Made by a program: the position numbers and the translations under genes. Positions 56,185-64,000 of a stretch of DNA of 64,000 nt are shown here, piece after piece (the first letter of the stretch is position 1; the number at the start of each line of letters is the position of its first letter). Source of the stretch: Sulfurovum sp. TSL1 (GTDB lineage: Bacteria; Campylobacterota; Campylobacteria; Campylobacterales; Sulfurovaceae); NCBI RefSeq assembly GCF_019972135.1, contig NZ_BPFI01000003.1:62001-126000 (forward strand). Direction: 5' to 3'. The notes below the pieces were generated by a model. It saw only the letters and a program-made list of their open reading frames with translations, had not been told where the DNA came from and made no database searches.

Positions 56185-57354
56185 CTACATTCCTGGAATT
56201 CTAGGGATCTTTCCCAGTTTGGAATAACGGCAGTACCATCCCCACATCTTTTTCATCCAGTGACCCACGATAGGCATAGGGATCATTTTCCCACCCTTGT
56301 CACTGCGATAGACAAAGGCTGCGCCATTTCCTGTATCCATTACACATAAAATATTCAAATGTTCCATATAGCTTCGTTTGGAATCTATGTTTTGTATGTC
56401 ATTCAAAATATTATAGGCTACATTCTTAGCCATGACCTCAGCGACATGCCCCTGTTTTGCTCTCCACTCAGGCCCCATAAGCGATGCAGAATCACCAATG
56501 GCATACACGCCATCAAAGCCTTCTATCTCATTATACTCATTGGTCACCACATACCCGGCATCGCTTAGCGGAAGTCCAGACGTTTTGAGTACATGATGTC
56601 CGGTACCTGCCGATATGAACATCGTCAGGTCCGATTCCAGTTTTGTCCCATCTTCAAAACAGATACCATCTTTTTCAAAATGGGTGATCTTACTGCCTAC
56701 TTTTTTCTGGATGTTCGTCATTTCGAACATCTTGTCCATCATCACTAATGCTTTTTCACCCATCTTCTGTCCGGGTTTTGCCATAGGAGCAAAAAAAGTA
56801 AGTTCAAAATTTTCACGAACCCCTTTTTTCTTCAGATAGGTATCCACATTAAAGAGCACTTCAAATGCAGGTCCCCCACGTACCGCAGAGGTATCTTTGG
56901 GATTACCGCCAAAGCCCATGGCAATTCTTCCCTCTTTTTTCTCTATCAATGTATCCAAACGTTCATAAAGTGCCGTAGCCTCTTCTGGCTTACCGCAGAT
57001 TGAAAGTGTATGCTCCAACCCTTTCAACTGCATCTTGTCCTGACCGAGTGCAACAACGATATAAGGGTACCCTTCCAAGATACGTCCACTCTCTAAAATA
57101 GCTCTTTTAGCCTCTGCCTCTAACTGCAATACCGGATCAACAATAAGCTGGAATCCATGTTTCATCGCCAGCTTGTCCAGAGGCACAGAGACATCTTCCC
57201 TCGTTGCTTCACCTGTTGGTATCCAGATGGAAGTAGGATAGATATAAAAATAATCCCTGTCACTCACCAGTGTGACATCCAAGTCTTGCTTTTTCAGATA
57301 GATCGCTGCTTCAACGCCTGCAAATCCGCCACCCAATACCAATACTTTACGCAT
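56185..57354 (-). CDS. sulfide:quinone oxidoreductase-like FAD protein
   Basis: 389 residues. Two dinucleotide folds: LVLGGGFAGVEAAIYL at the N-terminus and a central IAMGFGG region, with YAIGDSASLMGPEWRAKQGHVAEVMAKNVAYNI near the C-terminus for FAD. It resembles SQR by length and by Cys120 and Cys337. The middle SQR cysteine, expected near residue 160 ahead of GPAFE, is replaced by Gly. It may therefore not be a classical SQR. It is 11 bp after a small membrane protein in the ccoG operon. Confidence 0.75.
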   Translation of the reverse strand: MRKVLVLGGGFAGVEAAIYLKKQDLDVTLVSDRDYFYIYPTSIWIPTGEATREDVSVPLDKLAMKHGFQLIVDPVLQLEAEAKRAILESGRILEGYPYIVVALGQDKMQLKGLEHTLSICGKPEEATALYERLDTLIEKKEGRIAMGFGGNPKDTSAVRGGPAFEVLFNVDTYLKKKGVRENFELTFFAPMAKPGQKMGEKALVMMDKMFEMTNIQKKVGSKITHFEKDGICFEDGTKLESDLTMFISAGTGHHVLKTSGLPLSDAGYVVTNEYNEIEGFDGVYAIGDSASLMGPEWRAKQGHVAEVMAKNVAYNILNDIQNIDSKRSYMEHLNILCVMDTGNGAAFVYRSDKGGKMIPMPIVGHWMKKMWGWYCRYSKLGKIPRIPGM

Positions 57355-57365
57355 CTGCCCTCCTC

Positions 57366-57557
57366 CTACTTGAATATGCTAATGGCTTCTTGGGTTTCCA
57401 AACGGTCTGACACATTCGAATTTGCGATCAATATACCATAGATAGCCCCTACCAATAATCCGGAGAGGATCACGATCCATACCGTTAATCTTTTTTCCGT
57501 ACTTCCTTTACCTTTATAATCCTCAATGTTGTCAAGTGTCGGTTCTGTACTATGCAT
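57366..57557 (-). CDS. small single-pass membrane protein in the ccoG operon
   Basis: 63 residues starting MHSTEPTLDNIEDYKGKGST with a membrane helix (LTVWIVILSGLLVGAIYGILIA, residues about 24-45) and a short tail. It lies 8 bp after ccoG and 11 bp before the SQR-like gene. No family recognised. It may be an accessory subunit of either neighbour. Confidence 0.6.
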   Translation of the reverse strand: MHSTEPTLDNIEDYKGKGSTEKRLTVWIVILSGLLVGAIYGILIANSNVSDRLETQEAISIFK

Positions 57558-57565
57558 CGTTTCTC

Positions 57566-59011
57566 CTATTTTTTCACTAAGTCTGCACGAGGGTAGAAAA
57601 AGACCTGTTCTCTTTCCACCATGATCTTCTCTTTGTCATCGGTAGCATAGGCCCTTATCACTATAGGGATAGGGACATCTTTTCTTGTATTGTTTGCCAG
57701 TTGCTCTGTTGTTTCCAGGACCACTACTTTTTTCTTTTTCTGGCCTGCACCAAGATCAAATGGCTCCGAAGGTCTCCTGATGGTGATCTTGTCATTGCCT
57801 ACGATCTCAAAGTAATAGGTATGGTCTTTGCTGTCGGTATTGGCAAACATGAAAATATAATCATTCTGTACGACACCGTTGTCCAGTACCTTATAGAGTC
57901 TTTGACTTTTGTTGATATTTAAAAGCATATGCTCTTTTTTACTTCCCATCACGAACAGTGTCACAAGTACGATCATAAGCACGGCAAAATATGCGATAAC
58001 TTTGCCTCTAAAGTAGTTCGTTTTGCCTTCATGACGAAGGGTCTCTTTTTCACTTGACCACTGTACCAGACTCGGTTTACCTAATGCACCCATCACTGAA
58101 GTACAGGCATCTACACACTCCAGACAGTTGATACATTCAAGCTGCAGTCCTTTACGGATATCAATATGTGTCGGACAGACGGTCACACAACTTTCACACG
58201 TGGTACACTCGGCATTAGGCTCCACGCTTAGAAGATCTTTCTGTTTCGTAAATTTCTTTTCTCTCTCATATCCATGCCCTTCATAGATCTCGCCACCTCT
58301 TATAGGGTCATAGACTGCCATGATCGTATCATCATCATAGAGTACAGACTGCACACGGCTGTAAGGACAGACATAGACACAAAAATTCTCTTTGATGAAG
58401 ACCACATCAAGTATGATGAACAGTGCCGTACTCACCAATACACCTAGCAACACCATATGTTCAGCAGGATCGCTCAAATACCTGAAGAAGTCTTCAGGCG
58501 GTACAAAGTACCATAAAAAGTTGGCAGAAGCTATAAATGCCAACACGGACCAGAGCAGGATAGCGATCACAACTTTCACTTTGTTTTCCATTTTGCTCAT
58601 ATCGGGTTCTTTCTGCTTGTTTTTGATCTTTTTTCTCAATCCTAGGAGTTTTGTCTCTATACCATCTCTATAGATCACCCTGAAAATGGTCTGAGGACAG
58701 GCCCAACCACACCAGGCTCTACCCCCTACTGCCGTGATGGCAAAGATACCCAGGAAAAGGAGCATAAGCAAAAACGGCATCAGGTAAAGCTCTTGCATAT
58801 CAAAAGCGATCCCTGCCAAATGCAACTTCTTCTGATCAAAACTCAATAAAAAGAGATGGTTGCCATTGATCGTGATCCATGGCGTGACCATGGCAACGAC
58901 CGTTGCAGCTGCATAAAACCAGTATCTTTTGATACGGTAAGGCATCCACCCTTTTAAATACTCTTTTGCCTGATTTTTCTTTGGTTTTTCTGTTGATATT
59001 GTAGATTCCAT
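57566..59011 (-). CDS. ccoG: cytochrome c oxidase accessory protein CcoG
   Basis: 481 residues. N-terminal membrane helices are followed by the CcoG motif WCGWACPQTIFR and a CVYVCPYSRVQS segment. Two ferredoxin-type clusters then lie at CTTCESCVTVCP and CINCLECVDAC. A C-terminal Ig-like domain (residues about 370-470) completes the RdxA/CcoG/FixG layout. It helps assemble cbb3 oxidase, possibly by reducing copper. Starts immediately after the regulator stop. No ccoNOQP is seen in this window. Confidence 0.93.
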   Translation of the reverse strand: MESTISTEKPKKNQAKEYLKGWMPYRIKRYWFYAAATVVAMVTPWITINGNHLFLLSFDQKKLHLAGIAFDMQELYLMPFLLMLLFLGIFAITAVGGRAWCGWACPQTIFRVIYRDGIETKLLGLRKKIKNKQKEPDMSKMENKVKVVIAILLWSVLAFIASANFLWYFVPPEDFFRYLSDPAEHMVLLGVLVSTALFIILDVVFIKENFCVYVCPYSRVQSVLYDDDTIMAVYDPIRGGEIYEGHGYEREKKFTKQKDLLSVEPNAECTTCESCVTVCPTHIDIRKGLQLECINCLECVDACTSVMGALGKPSLVQWSSEKETLRHEGKTNYFRGKVIAYFAVLMIVLVTLFVMGSKKEHMLLNINKSQRLYKVLDNGVVQNDYIFMFANTDSKDHTYYFEIVGNDKITIRRPSEPFDLGAGQKKKKVVVLETTEQLANNTRKDVPIPIVIRAYATDDKEKIMVEREQVFFYPRADLVKK

Positions 59012-59686
59012 TTATGACACCTTTCGTTGTTTTGCTTCTTTCTCTTTTTCAAACGGACAGATCAGTACGATATTGTCCATATCTCTGGCACCTTCTGATG
59101 GGTTCATCTCCATCCATGCCCCTTCTACTAACTCTCTGATCCCGCGTGACTCGATATAGTCTTTCAGGGAACTGCGGCTTACGCCCAACTCTCTGGCTAT
59201 CGCACTGACATTCATTCCGCTTCTCAAAAAAGAGATGATCTCTCTCTGATGGATATCGAACTTGGAGCTTGATTTGCTCCCTTTTGGGCGTCCTATCTGG
59301 TTGGTCTTCTCTTTTTCTTCCTCTCTTAATGCATTTAATAAAGGAAAGATCTCAACCATACTGGTCTCTTTGTTCATGACCAGATTTGAGTCTACGATCC
59401 AAAGATCAACACTATGACTTAGCATACAATTTATTACCTTTACCAATTCTTCAACTTTGTCACTCAAAACGAACAAAGACGAGACGATCACGGTATACCC
59501 TTCTTGCATAGTTTGCAAAAATGCTTCAAAATCCTTCCTTTCATCCAAAAGAAGATTTTTCGTCGCGTATTCAACCACTTCCTGACCAATATCCAGTTCA
59601 TTTCTCAGTGCAAATGCAAGAATATCACTCTGCTGTGTGGTCAAATGCGGAAACCCTGGCACCTGCCTCATATATGCATAAACCAT
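59012..59686 (-). CDS. degenerate serine-recombinase-like regulator
   Basis: 224 residues. The N-terminal half has the resolvase fold pattern (VYAYMRQVPG, VIVSSLFVLSDKVEELVKVINCML, DLWIVDSN), but the catalytic Ser after YxR and the later catalytic arginines are missing. A C-terminal resolvase helix-turn-helix is intact: GRPKGSKS then ISFLRSGMNVSAIARELGVSRSSLKDYI (about 150-178). It is most likely a DNA-binding regulator derived from an invertase. ccoG begins at once after its stop. An 11-bp direct repeat lies just upstream. Confidence 0.75.
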   Translation of the reverse strand: MVYAYMRQVPGFPHLTTQQSDILAFALRNELDIGQEVVEYATKNLLLDERKDFEAFLQTMQEGYTVIVSSLFVLSDKVEELVKVINCMLSHSVDLWIVDSNLVMNKETSMVEIFPLLNALREEEKEKTNQIGRPKGSKSSSKFDIHQREIISFLRSGMNVSAIARELGVSRSSLKDYIESRGIRELVEGAWMEMNPSEGARDMDNIVLICPFEKEKEAKQRKVS

Positions 59687-59757
59687 ATTATTCCTTTTGA
59701 TAATTTTTATTATATTATCTTATGTGATGATAAAAGTCAAGTAATTTTAGACTATTT

Positions 59758-59789
59758 TCGTCATTTTTAGCACAATCATCGTCATTTTT
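59758..59789. repeat. 11-bp direct repeat upstream of the recombinase-like regulator
   Basis: TCGTCATTTTT occurs at 59758-59768 and 59779-59789, start to start 21 bp, two helical turns. It lies between the regulator start (59686) and moaC (59850). A TTATC...GATAA dyad lies at about 59715-59733. Possible operators for the regulator. Confidence 0.5.
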
Positions 59790-59849
59790 TCTTCCTTGCA
59801 CCTATTTTATGTTAAAATACGCCTAGAGAAACAAGCATGAGGATAAAAA

Positions 59850-60323
59850 GTGAACCTTACACACCTAGATGAACAAAACAAACCCAAAATGGTCGATGTA
59901 TCAGACAAAGAAAACACTACCCGTATTGCTACGGCAAGCGGAATCATAGAAGTAGGACAAGCTGCCTTTGATGCTGTACTGGAAAATACGGCAAAAAAAG
60001 GACCCGTGCTGCAAACTGCGGTCATTGCTGCCATTCAAGGGACCAAACAAACCTCAACACTCATCCCTATGTGTCACCCCCTTATGCTGACCTCCGTCAA
60101 GACGGATATTGAAGAGCTTCCTGACCTCCCGGGGTTTAAACTCACGGTCACGGCAAAACTCAACGGACAGACAGGGGTCGAGATGGAAGCGCTTACGGGG
60201 GTCAGTGTAGGACTGCTGACGATCTACGATATGCTCAAAGCCATTGACAAAGGGATGGTCATTAAAAATGTACAATTGGAACAGAAGTCCGGCGGAAAGA
60301 GTGGCGATTTTAATCGCGCATAA
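59850..60323 (+). CDS. moaC: cyclic pyranopterin monophosphate synthase MoaC
   Basis: 157 residues, starting at GTG with a GAGGATAAA site. Conserved: [85 protein letters not shown] and [10 protein letters not shown]. Converts the MoaA product to cPMP. It lies apart from moaD/E and moeA. A TTAAAAT -10 candidate is upstream. Confidence 0.96.
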   Translation: MNLTHLDEQNKPKMVDVSDKENTTRIATASGIIEVGQAAFDAVLENTAKKGPVLQTAVIAAIQGTKQTSTLIPMCHPLMLTSVKTDIEELPDLPGFKLTVTAKLNGQTGVEMEALTGVSVGLLTIYDMLKAIDKGMVIKNVQLEQKSGGKSGDFNRA

Positions 60324-60343
60324 GTTTCAAGAAGGAGAAAAAG

Positions 60344-60613
60344 ATGATCTTAGATGACAAAACACCCCAAAGACCACAAATCGAGTACCCCACACGATGG
60401 GGCTTTAAACTCATAGGCAGAGACAAAGAAGCCCTTTTACGATGTATCAAAGAAGCCATGGGAGACAAAGAACACCTTTGCTCTTTGGGAAACTCATCGC
60501 GAACAGGAAAATTTCATACCTATAACGCCAGTTGTGTTGTTGAAACAGAGGAAGAGAGAAACCGTATCTTTAAATACTGCCAGGATCATGATGACGTGGA
60601 TATGGTGATCTGA
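60344..60613 (+). CDS. DUF493 (YbeD-like) protein
   Basis: 89 residues: IEYPTRWGFKLIGRDKEALLRCIKEAMGDKEHLCSLGNSSRTGKFHTYNASCVVETEEERNRIF. The segment TGKFHxYN and the overall size match the DUF493/YbeD family, an ACT-like fold of unclear function. AGAAGGAG site. It follows moaC by 20 bp. Confidence 0.82.
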   Translation: MILDDKTPQRPQIEYPTRWGFKLIGRDKEALLRCIKEAMGDKEHLCSLGNSSRTGKFHTYNASCVVETEEERNRIFKYCQDHDDVDMVI

Positions 60614-60635
60614 TTCATCCTCCGATTCTGAAGTA

Positions 60636-61457
60636 CTAGAGACCCCTTCTGCTGCTCAACATTTTATCGGCACTCAAACTCACCAGCATAGAGACGACCA
60701 CATAGGCCAAAAAGAAATACAACCCTACTTGCACCTCAGCATGACTGACATCAGAGCCGTTGCTTGTGAGATACACCAGCAACGTAGCCACCACAAAGAC
60801 ATCCAGCATGGACCATTTCCCGATCCATTTGAAAAACGTTACGATACCGTGAGCAAACCTGCTCTCCATCACAAGCGCCACAAACATTAAAGAGAGCGTT
60901 TTAAAAAACGGTATGAGTATAGAAAAGAGGAGGATCACCAAGGCTACCGCGATCTCGCCGCTCTCCCATAACTTCACCACGGATCCCAAGAGACTTTTGG
61001 ACTCAAAAGAGAGTACGACATCACCGATATAGTCGAACTCTTTATGGATCGTCACGGTCAGCAGGGGAGCAAAAAGACCAAAAGTTAACACAATAAGTGC
61101 CGACAAACCGCCAAAAAATGTGAACAGCCTCAAGTCAACAAGAAAAGCACTGATCAAGATCACGAGAAGTACACCCATGACATAGAGGGTATAACGCTTC
61201 GCTTCTCTCTGATGCTCTTTTTGTGCGATCATGGTCTCTTCACGTAAACGCCTCTTGTCATTCTCGTAGTATCCCAAGCTGAACTTCTCCGCCCATCGTT
61301 TTGCCTGGTACTCGGCTTGCGTTGAGATCTCTTTATCTATGACCAGTGTTTGCGTACGCGCTTCATACTGCTTTGCCTGCGAATATGCCTGCAGCCCAAA
61401 ATACCCCATGATGATCACCAATAAGGACAATAACAGCATCATTATCTTTTTATTCAT
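60636..61457 (-). CDS. PqiA-like (paraquat-inducible protein A) membrane protein
   Basis: 273 residues: an N-terminal membrane anchor, a charged coiled segment (about 30-95), then four membrane helices carrying the PqiA signature TFFKWIGKWSMLDVFVVATLLVYL. PqiA-family proteins partner MCE lipid-transport systems in enterobacteria; no pqiB is next to it here. It has one PqiA domain instead of two. Divergent from the inositol-monophosphatase gene. Confidence 0.78.
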   Translation of the reverse strand: MNKKIMMLLLSLLVIIMGYFGLQAYSQAKQYEARTQTLVIDKEISTQAEYQAKRWAEKFSLGYYENDKRRLREETMIAQKEHQREAKRYTLYVMGVLLVILISAFLVDLRLFTFFGGLSALIVLTFGLFAPLLTVTIHKEFDYIGDVVLSFESKSLLGSVVKLWESGEIAVALVILLFSILIPFFKTLSLMFVALVMESRFAHGIVTFFKWIGKWSMLDVFVVATLLVYLTSNGSDVSHAEVQVGLYFFLAYVVVSMLVSLSADKMLSSRRGL

Positions 61458-61483
61458 AGAGAGATTATACTATAATCACTGCT

Positions 61484-62260
61484 ATGAATATAGATACATT
61501 AAAACAGATAGCACTGGACGCAGGCAAGATCGTCAAGGAAGGGTACACTTCCCACAAAGAGGTCTCGCATAAAGGGGTGGTTGATCTTGTCACCGAATTT
61601 GATCTTAAAACCGAAGCCTTTATCATCGATCAACTCAAAAAAGCATTTCCTGCCCATACCCTTGTAGGAGAAGAGAGTCACCATGGAAGTTACCACCATG
61701 ATAAGGCCATTTACATTGACCCCATCGATGGTACGACCAACTTCGTCCACGGCATCCCGTATCTTGCGATCTCACTTGGCGTCTGGGAACAAGGAAAACC
61801 TATACTGGCTGTTGTCTATAACCCCATTTTGGAAGAGCTCTACTGGGCTGTACAGGGGGAAGGTGCGTATTGTAATGGACAAAGGATCGAGGTGAGCCCA
61901 CAAAGCAAGCTTCAAAATGCACTGATCGCGACAGGATTCCCTTATGCCAAGGTCAATGCCGGCATTGAGTACCAGTGGGTGATCGACTGCATGACCAACC
62001 TGCTGCCGCATATCCAGGATATCCGCAGGCTGGGCGCAGCAGCAGTTGATCTATGCTATCTTGCCCATGGGAAGGTAGAAGCCTTCTATGAGATCGATCT
62101 CAAACCGTGGGATGTAGCTGCAGGGATCTTGATCGTACAGGAAGCCGGTGGACGGATCAGCAATGTGGACAATGCGCCATTTGATTTTGATGATAAAAGT
62201 ATTGTTGCGAGCAATGGTAAAGTACATCAACAGCTGATAGACTATTTAGAGAAGATCTAA
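61484..62260 (+). CDS. inositol-monophosphatase-family phosphatase
   Basis: 258 residues. The metal-binding motif DPIDGTTNFVHG is near residue 85, with VGEESHHG upstream; the C-terminal motif PWDVAAGILIVQEAGG is also intact. These Mg-dependent enzymes hydrolyse inositol-1-phosphate or related sugar phosphates (SuhB, CysQ-like). The exact substrate is not certain. Confidence 0.87.
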   Translation: MNIDTLKQIALDAGKIVKEGYTSHKEVSHKGVVDLVTEFDLKTEAFIIDQLKKAFPAHTLVGEESHHGSYHHDKAIYIDPIDGTTNFVHGIPYLAISLGVWEQGKPILAVVYNPILEELYWAVQGEGAYCNGQRIEVSPQSKLQNALIATGFPYAKVNAGIEYQWVIDCMTNLLPHIQDIRRLGAAAVDLCYLAHGKVEAFYEIDLKPWDVAAGILIVQEAGGRISNVDNAPFDFDDKSIVASNGKVHQQLIDYLEKI

Positions 62261-62280
62261 ATACCTAAAGAGCCTGTTTT

Positions 62281-62730
62281 TTATTTGCTTTCTGATTTTT
62301 GAGGAAAGAAGTAGAGCATCACCAATAGCCATACCACAGCAAGGTCTATAGCCACATCTGCAAAGTTGAATACTGCAAAATCAAATCCACAATGCCAGGC
62401 AACATAATCCACTACGCCCCCATGCACAAAACGATCATACACATTACCCATTGCACCGCCTATCAGCAGCCCTACAGGAAAGGCATAACGCTTGATATAC
62501 CCTTCTTTAAATACAAAGAACAATATCGCCACCACAAGGAGTGCCTGTATCCATTTAAGGGTAGGTCCGAGAAATGACAGCATAGAGAAAGCCACACCTT
62601 TATTATAGTGCAGCTCAAGGTCTATACATTGTCCCGGACGATAGTATCCCTCAATAAAAATCGATTTGATATTCTGGTCTATAATGAAGGTCCCCAAAAG
62701 GACCAGGAAAAAGACAGCAAAAGCTCTCAT
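62281..62730 (-). CDS. lspA: signal peptidase II (lipoprotein)
   Basis: 149 residues, four membrane segments. LHYNKGVAFSML, GLLIGGAMGNVYDRFVHGGVVDYVAWH and FAVFNFADVAIDLAV supply the catalytic aspartates. It removes the prolipoprotein signal peptide, so it will process the lipoprotein transpeptidases seen here. Its ATG shares a base with the glmM stop (TAATG). Confidence 0.95.
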   Translation of the reverse strand: MRAFAVFFLVLLGTFIIDQNIKSIFIEGYYRPGQCIDLELHYNKGVAFSMLSFLGPTLKWIQALLVVAILFFVFKEGYIKRYAFPVGLLIGGAMGNVYDRFVHGGVVDYVAWHCGFDFAVFNFADVAIDLAVVWLLVMLYFFPQKSESK

Positions 62731-64000
62731 TAAGCTAATGCCCTTTTAAAGAATATTACACACTCTTGCATGATCTCTTCAACTTTTTTTTCATCTTTTC
62801 CCTCGAGCAAAAGGCGTATTTTATTTTCTGTTCCGGAGTAACGGAAAAGATGACGTATGCCTAACCCTTCAATTTTTTCTTTGAGGGCATCTAACCCTTC
62901 GATCGTATCAAAATCTCTTTTTTCCTGGATCAGAAGGTTCACTAAAAGTTGCGGGTACGACTCATAGGGATTAAATGCTTCACTCGCCTTTTTACCCGTC
63001 TCTACCAAGTATGCCAAAGCCTGCAGTGCGCTGGAGATACCATCTCCCGTCTTGGCATAATCTGAGAAAATGATATGCCCACTCTGCTCTCCACCAAAGT
63101 TCATCCCATATTGCTGCATCATCTCCACGACATTTTTATCTCCTACTGCAGAACGGTGGAGTGTAAGCCCCTGTGAAGTCAGATACTCACCAAGTCCCTG
63201 ATTGCTCATCACTGTAGCAACCATCCCGTCACCTTTGAGTGTCCCTTGATTCTTAAGATGTACCGCAAGCACACCCATCAACTTATCTCCATCAACGACT
63301 TCACCCTTCTCATCTACCATCACAAGCCGATCCGCATCACCATCCAAGGCGATGCCCACATCTGCACGATATTCCAGAACCGCTTTTGCCAGATACTCCG
63401 GATACATCGCTCCACATCCTTCATTGATGTTAAATCCGTTAGGCTTGTCACATAACACCACAACCTCTGCACCAAGCTCCTGTAGGATCGTAGGGCCGAC
63501 AATATATCCCGCTCCGTTCGCACAGTCAATTACGACACGTTTACCCGATAGAGTAGCTGTTTCGGGAAAAGAGTTTTTGATATGTACGATGTACCGACCG
63601 ACCACATCATCTATTCTTTTTGATTTCCCAATCTCTTTACCTGTCACCTGTGCTGTTTCTATCTGCGCATCGTCCTCATAGATCGCTTCTATCTCTTTCT
63701 CTTTTTCACGGTTCAATTTGTTTCCGTCCCAGTCAAAGAACTTAATACCGTTATCATAATAGGGATTATGGCTTGCAGAGATCATGATCCCTGCATCACA
63801 ACGCATGTTCGCTGTTAAAAATGCAATGGCCGGTGTAGGCATAGGCCCTATCTGTATCACATCAAACCCTACAGCAGTAAGCCCCGAGACCATAGCGTTT
63901 TCTATCATGTACCCACTACGTCTGGTATCTTTTCCTACCAATATTTTGTTGGTTCTGCTGAATCGTTTAAAATAGATGCCTGTGGCCATAGCCAAGCGCA
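62730..64000 (-). CDS. glmM: phosphoglucosamine mutase (5' end beyond right edge)
   Basis: At least 421 residues are visible; the N-terminus lies past the window, since the frame stays open and reads [28 protein letters not shown] at the edge. The catalytic Ser is in [19 protein letters not shown], the metal loop is [15 protein letters not shown], and [10 protein letters not shown] and [15 protein letters not shown] complete it. It makes glucosamine-1-phosphate for UDP-GlcNAc. Translationally coupled to lspA. Confidence 0.96.
   Translation of the reverse strand, partial: RLAMATGIYFKRFSRTNKILVGKDTRRSGYMIENAMVSGLTAVGFDVIQIGPMPTPAIAFLTANMRCDAGIMISASHNPYYDNGIKFFDWDGNKLNREKEKEIEAIYEDDAQIETAQVTGKEIGKSKRIDDVVGRYIVHIKNSFPETATLSGKRVVIDCANGAGYIVGPTILQELGAEVVVLCDKPNGFNINEGCGAMYPEYLAKAVLEYRADVGIALDGDADRLVMVDEKGEVVDGDKLMGVLAVHLKNQGTLKGDGMVATVMSNQGLGEYLTSQGLTLHRSAVGDKNVVEMMQQYGMNFGGEQSGHIIFSDYAKTGDGISSALQALAYLVETGKKASEAFNPYESYPQLLVNLLIQEKRDFDTIEGLDALKEKIEGLGIRHLFRYSGTENKIRLLLEGKDEKKVEEIMQECVIFFKRALA

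Noticed and set aside
59012-59686. Active invertase or resolvase with a nearby invertible segment
   Set aside because: Catalytic Ser and Arg residues are missing and no flanking inverted hix/res-like sites were seen.

Overview
This 64 kb window is a chromosomal segment of a Campylobacterota (epsilonproteobacterial) bacterium, most like the Sulfurovum/Sulfurimonas group. The assignment rests on gene content seen here: futalosine-pathway menaquinone genes (mqnA, mqnD), a PglB-type oligosaccharyltransferase, CcoG, a recA-eno-ftsB gene order, and rpoB and rpoC as separate, slightly overlapping genes rather than the fused gene of Helicobacter. No rRNA, insertion sequence, integrase or CRISPR array was seen.

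1-15.0 kb (minus strand) is the classic transcription/translation block. In transcription order it reads tRNA-Thr(UGU), tRNA-Tyr, tRNA-Gly, tRNA-Thr(GGU), tuf, rpmG, tRNA-Trp, secE, nusG, rplK, rplA, rplJ, rplL, rpoB, rpoC, rpsL, rpsG (cut by the left edge). 15.1-26.2 kb is mixed housekeeping: YaaA, a SUI1/YciH protein, a SagB-type nitroreductase, DUF309 and DUF255 proteins, a DksA-like zinc-finger protein, a LexA/CI-like S24 repressor with its own operators and a divergent micro-ORF, molybdopterin genes moeA-moaE-moaD, mqnA, gltX and a ComEA-like helix-hairpin-helix protein.

26.3-38.8 kb is an AT-rich surface-glycan island. A WecA/MraY-type initiator converges on a long minus-strand operon of a Wzx flippase, several glycosyltransferases, a methyltransferase, a Stealth phosphotransferase and PglB. 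The layout suggests a lipid-linked oligosaccharide that is assembled, flipped by Wzx and transferred to protein by PglB; no Wzy polymerase was recognised.

39.1-55.4 kb holds a SurA-like chaperone, dcd, a TerC-like protein, asnB, topA-bioB-antiporter, a secreted coiled-coil protein, ftsB, eno, recA, mqnD-murB, an Lcl-domain protein and a pair of lipoprotein L,D-transpeptidases. 55.5-64 kb holds tpx, a redox operon (degenerate serine-recombinase-like regulator, ccoG, small membrane protein, SQR-like flavoprotein), moaC, a DUF493 protein, a PqiA-like protein, an inositol-monophosphatase-family enzyme, lspA and glmM (cut by the right edge).

The most notable signal is a near-perfect 29-nt palindrome in front of recA that closely matches operator-like repeats in front of the S24 repressor gene 30 kb away. 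This suggests a LexA-like SOS circuit in a lineage usually said to lack LexA. A second is a catalytically dead serine-recombinase-like regulator heading the ccoG operon, with an 11-bp direct repeat spaced 21 bp apart just upstream.
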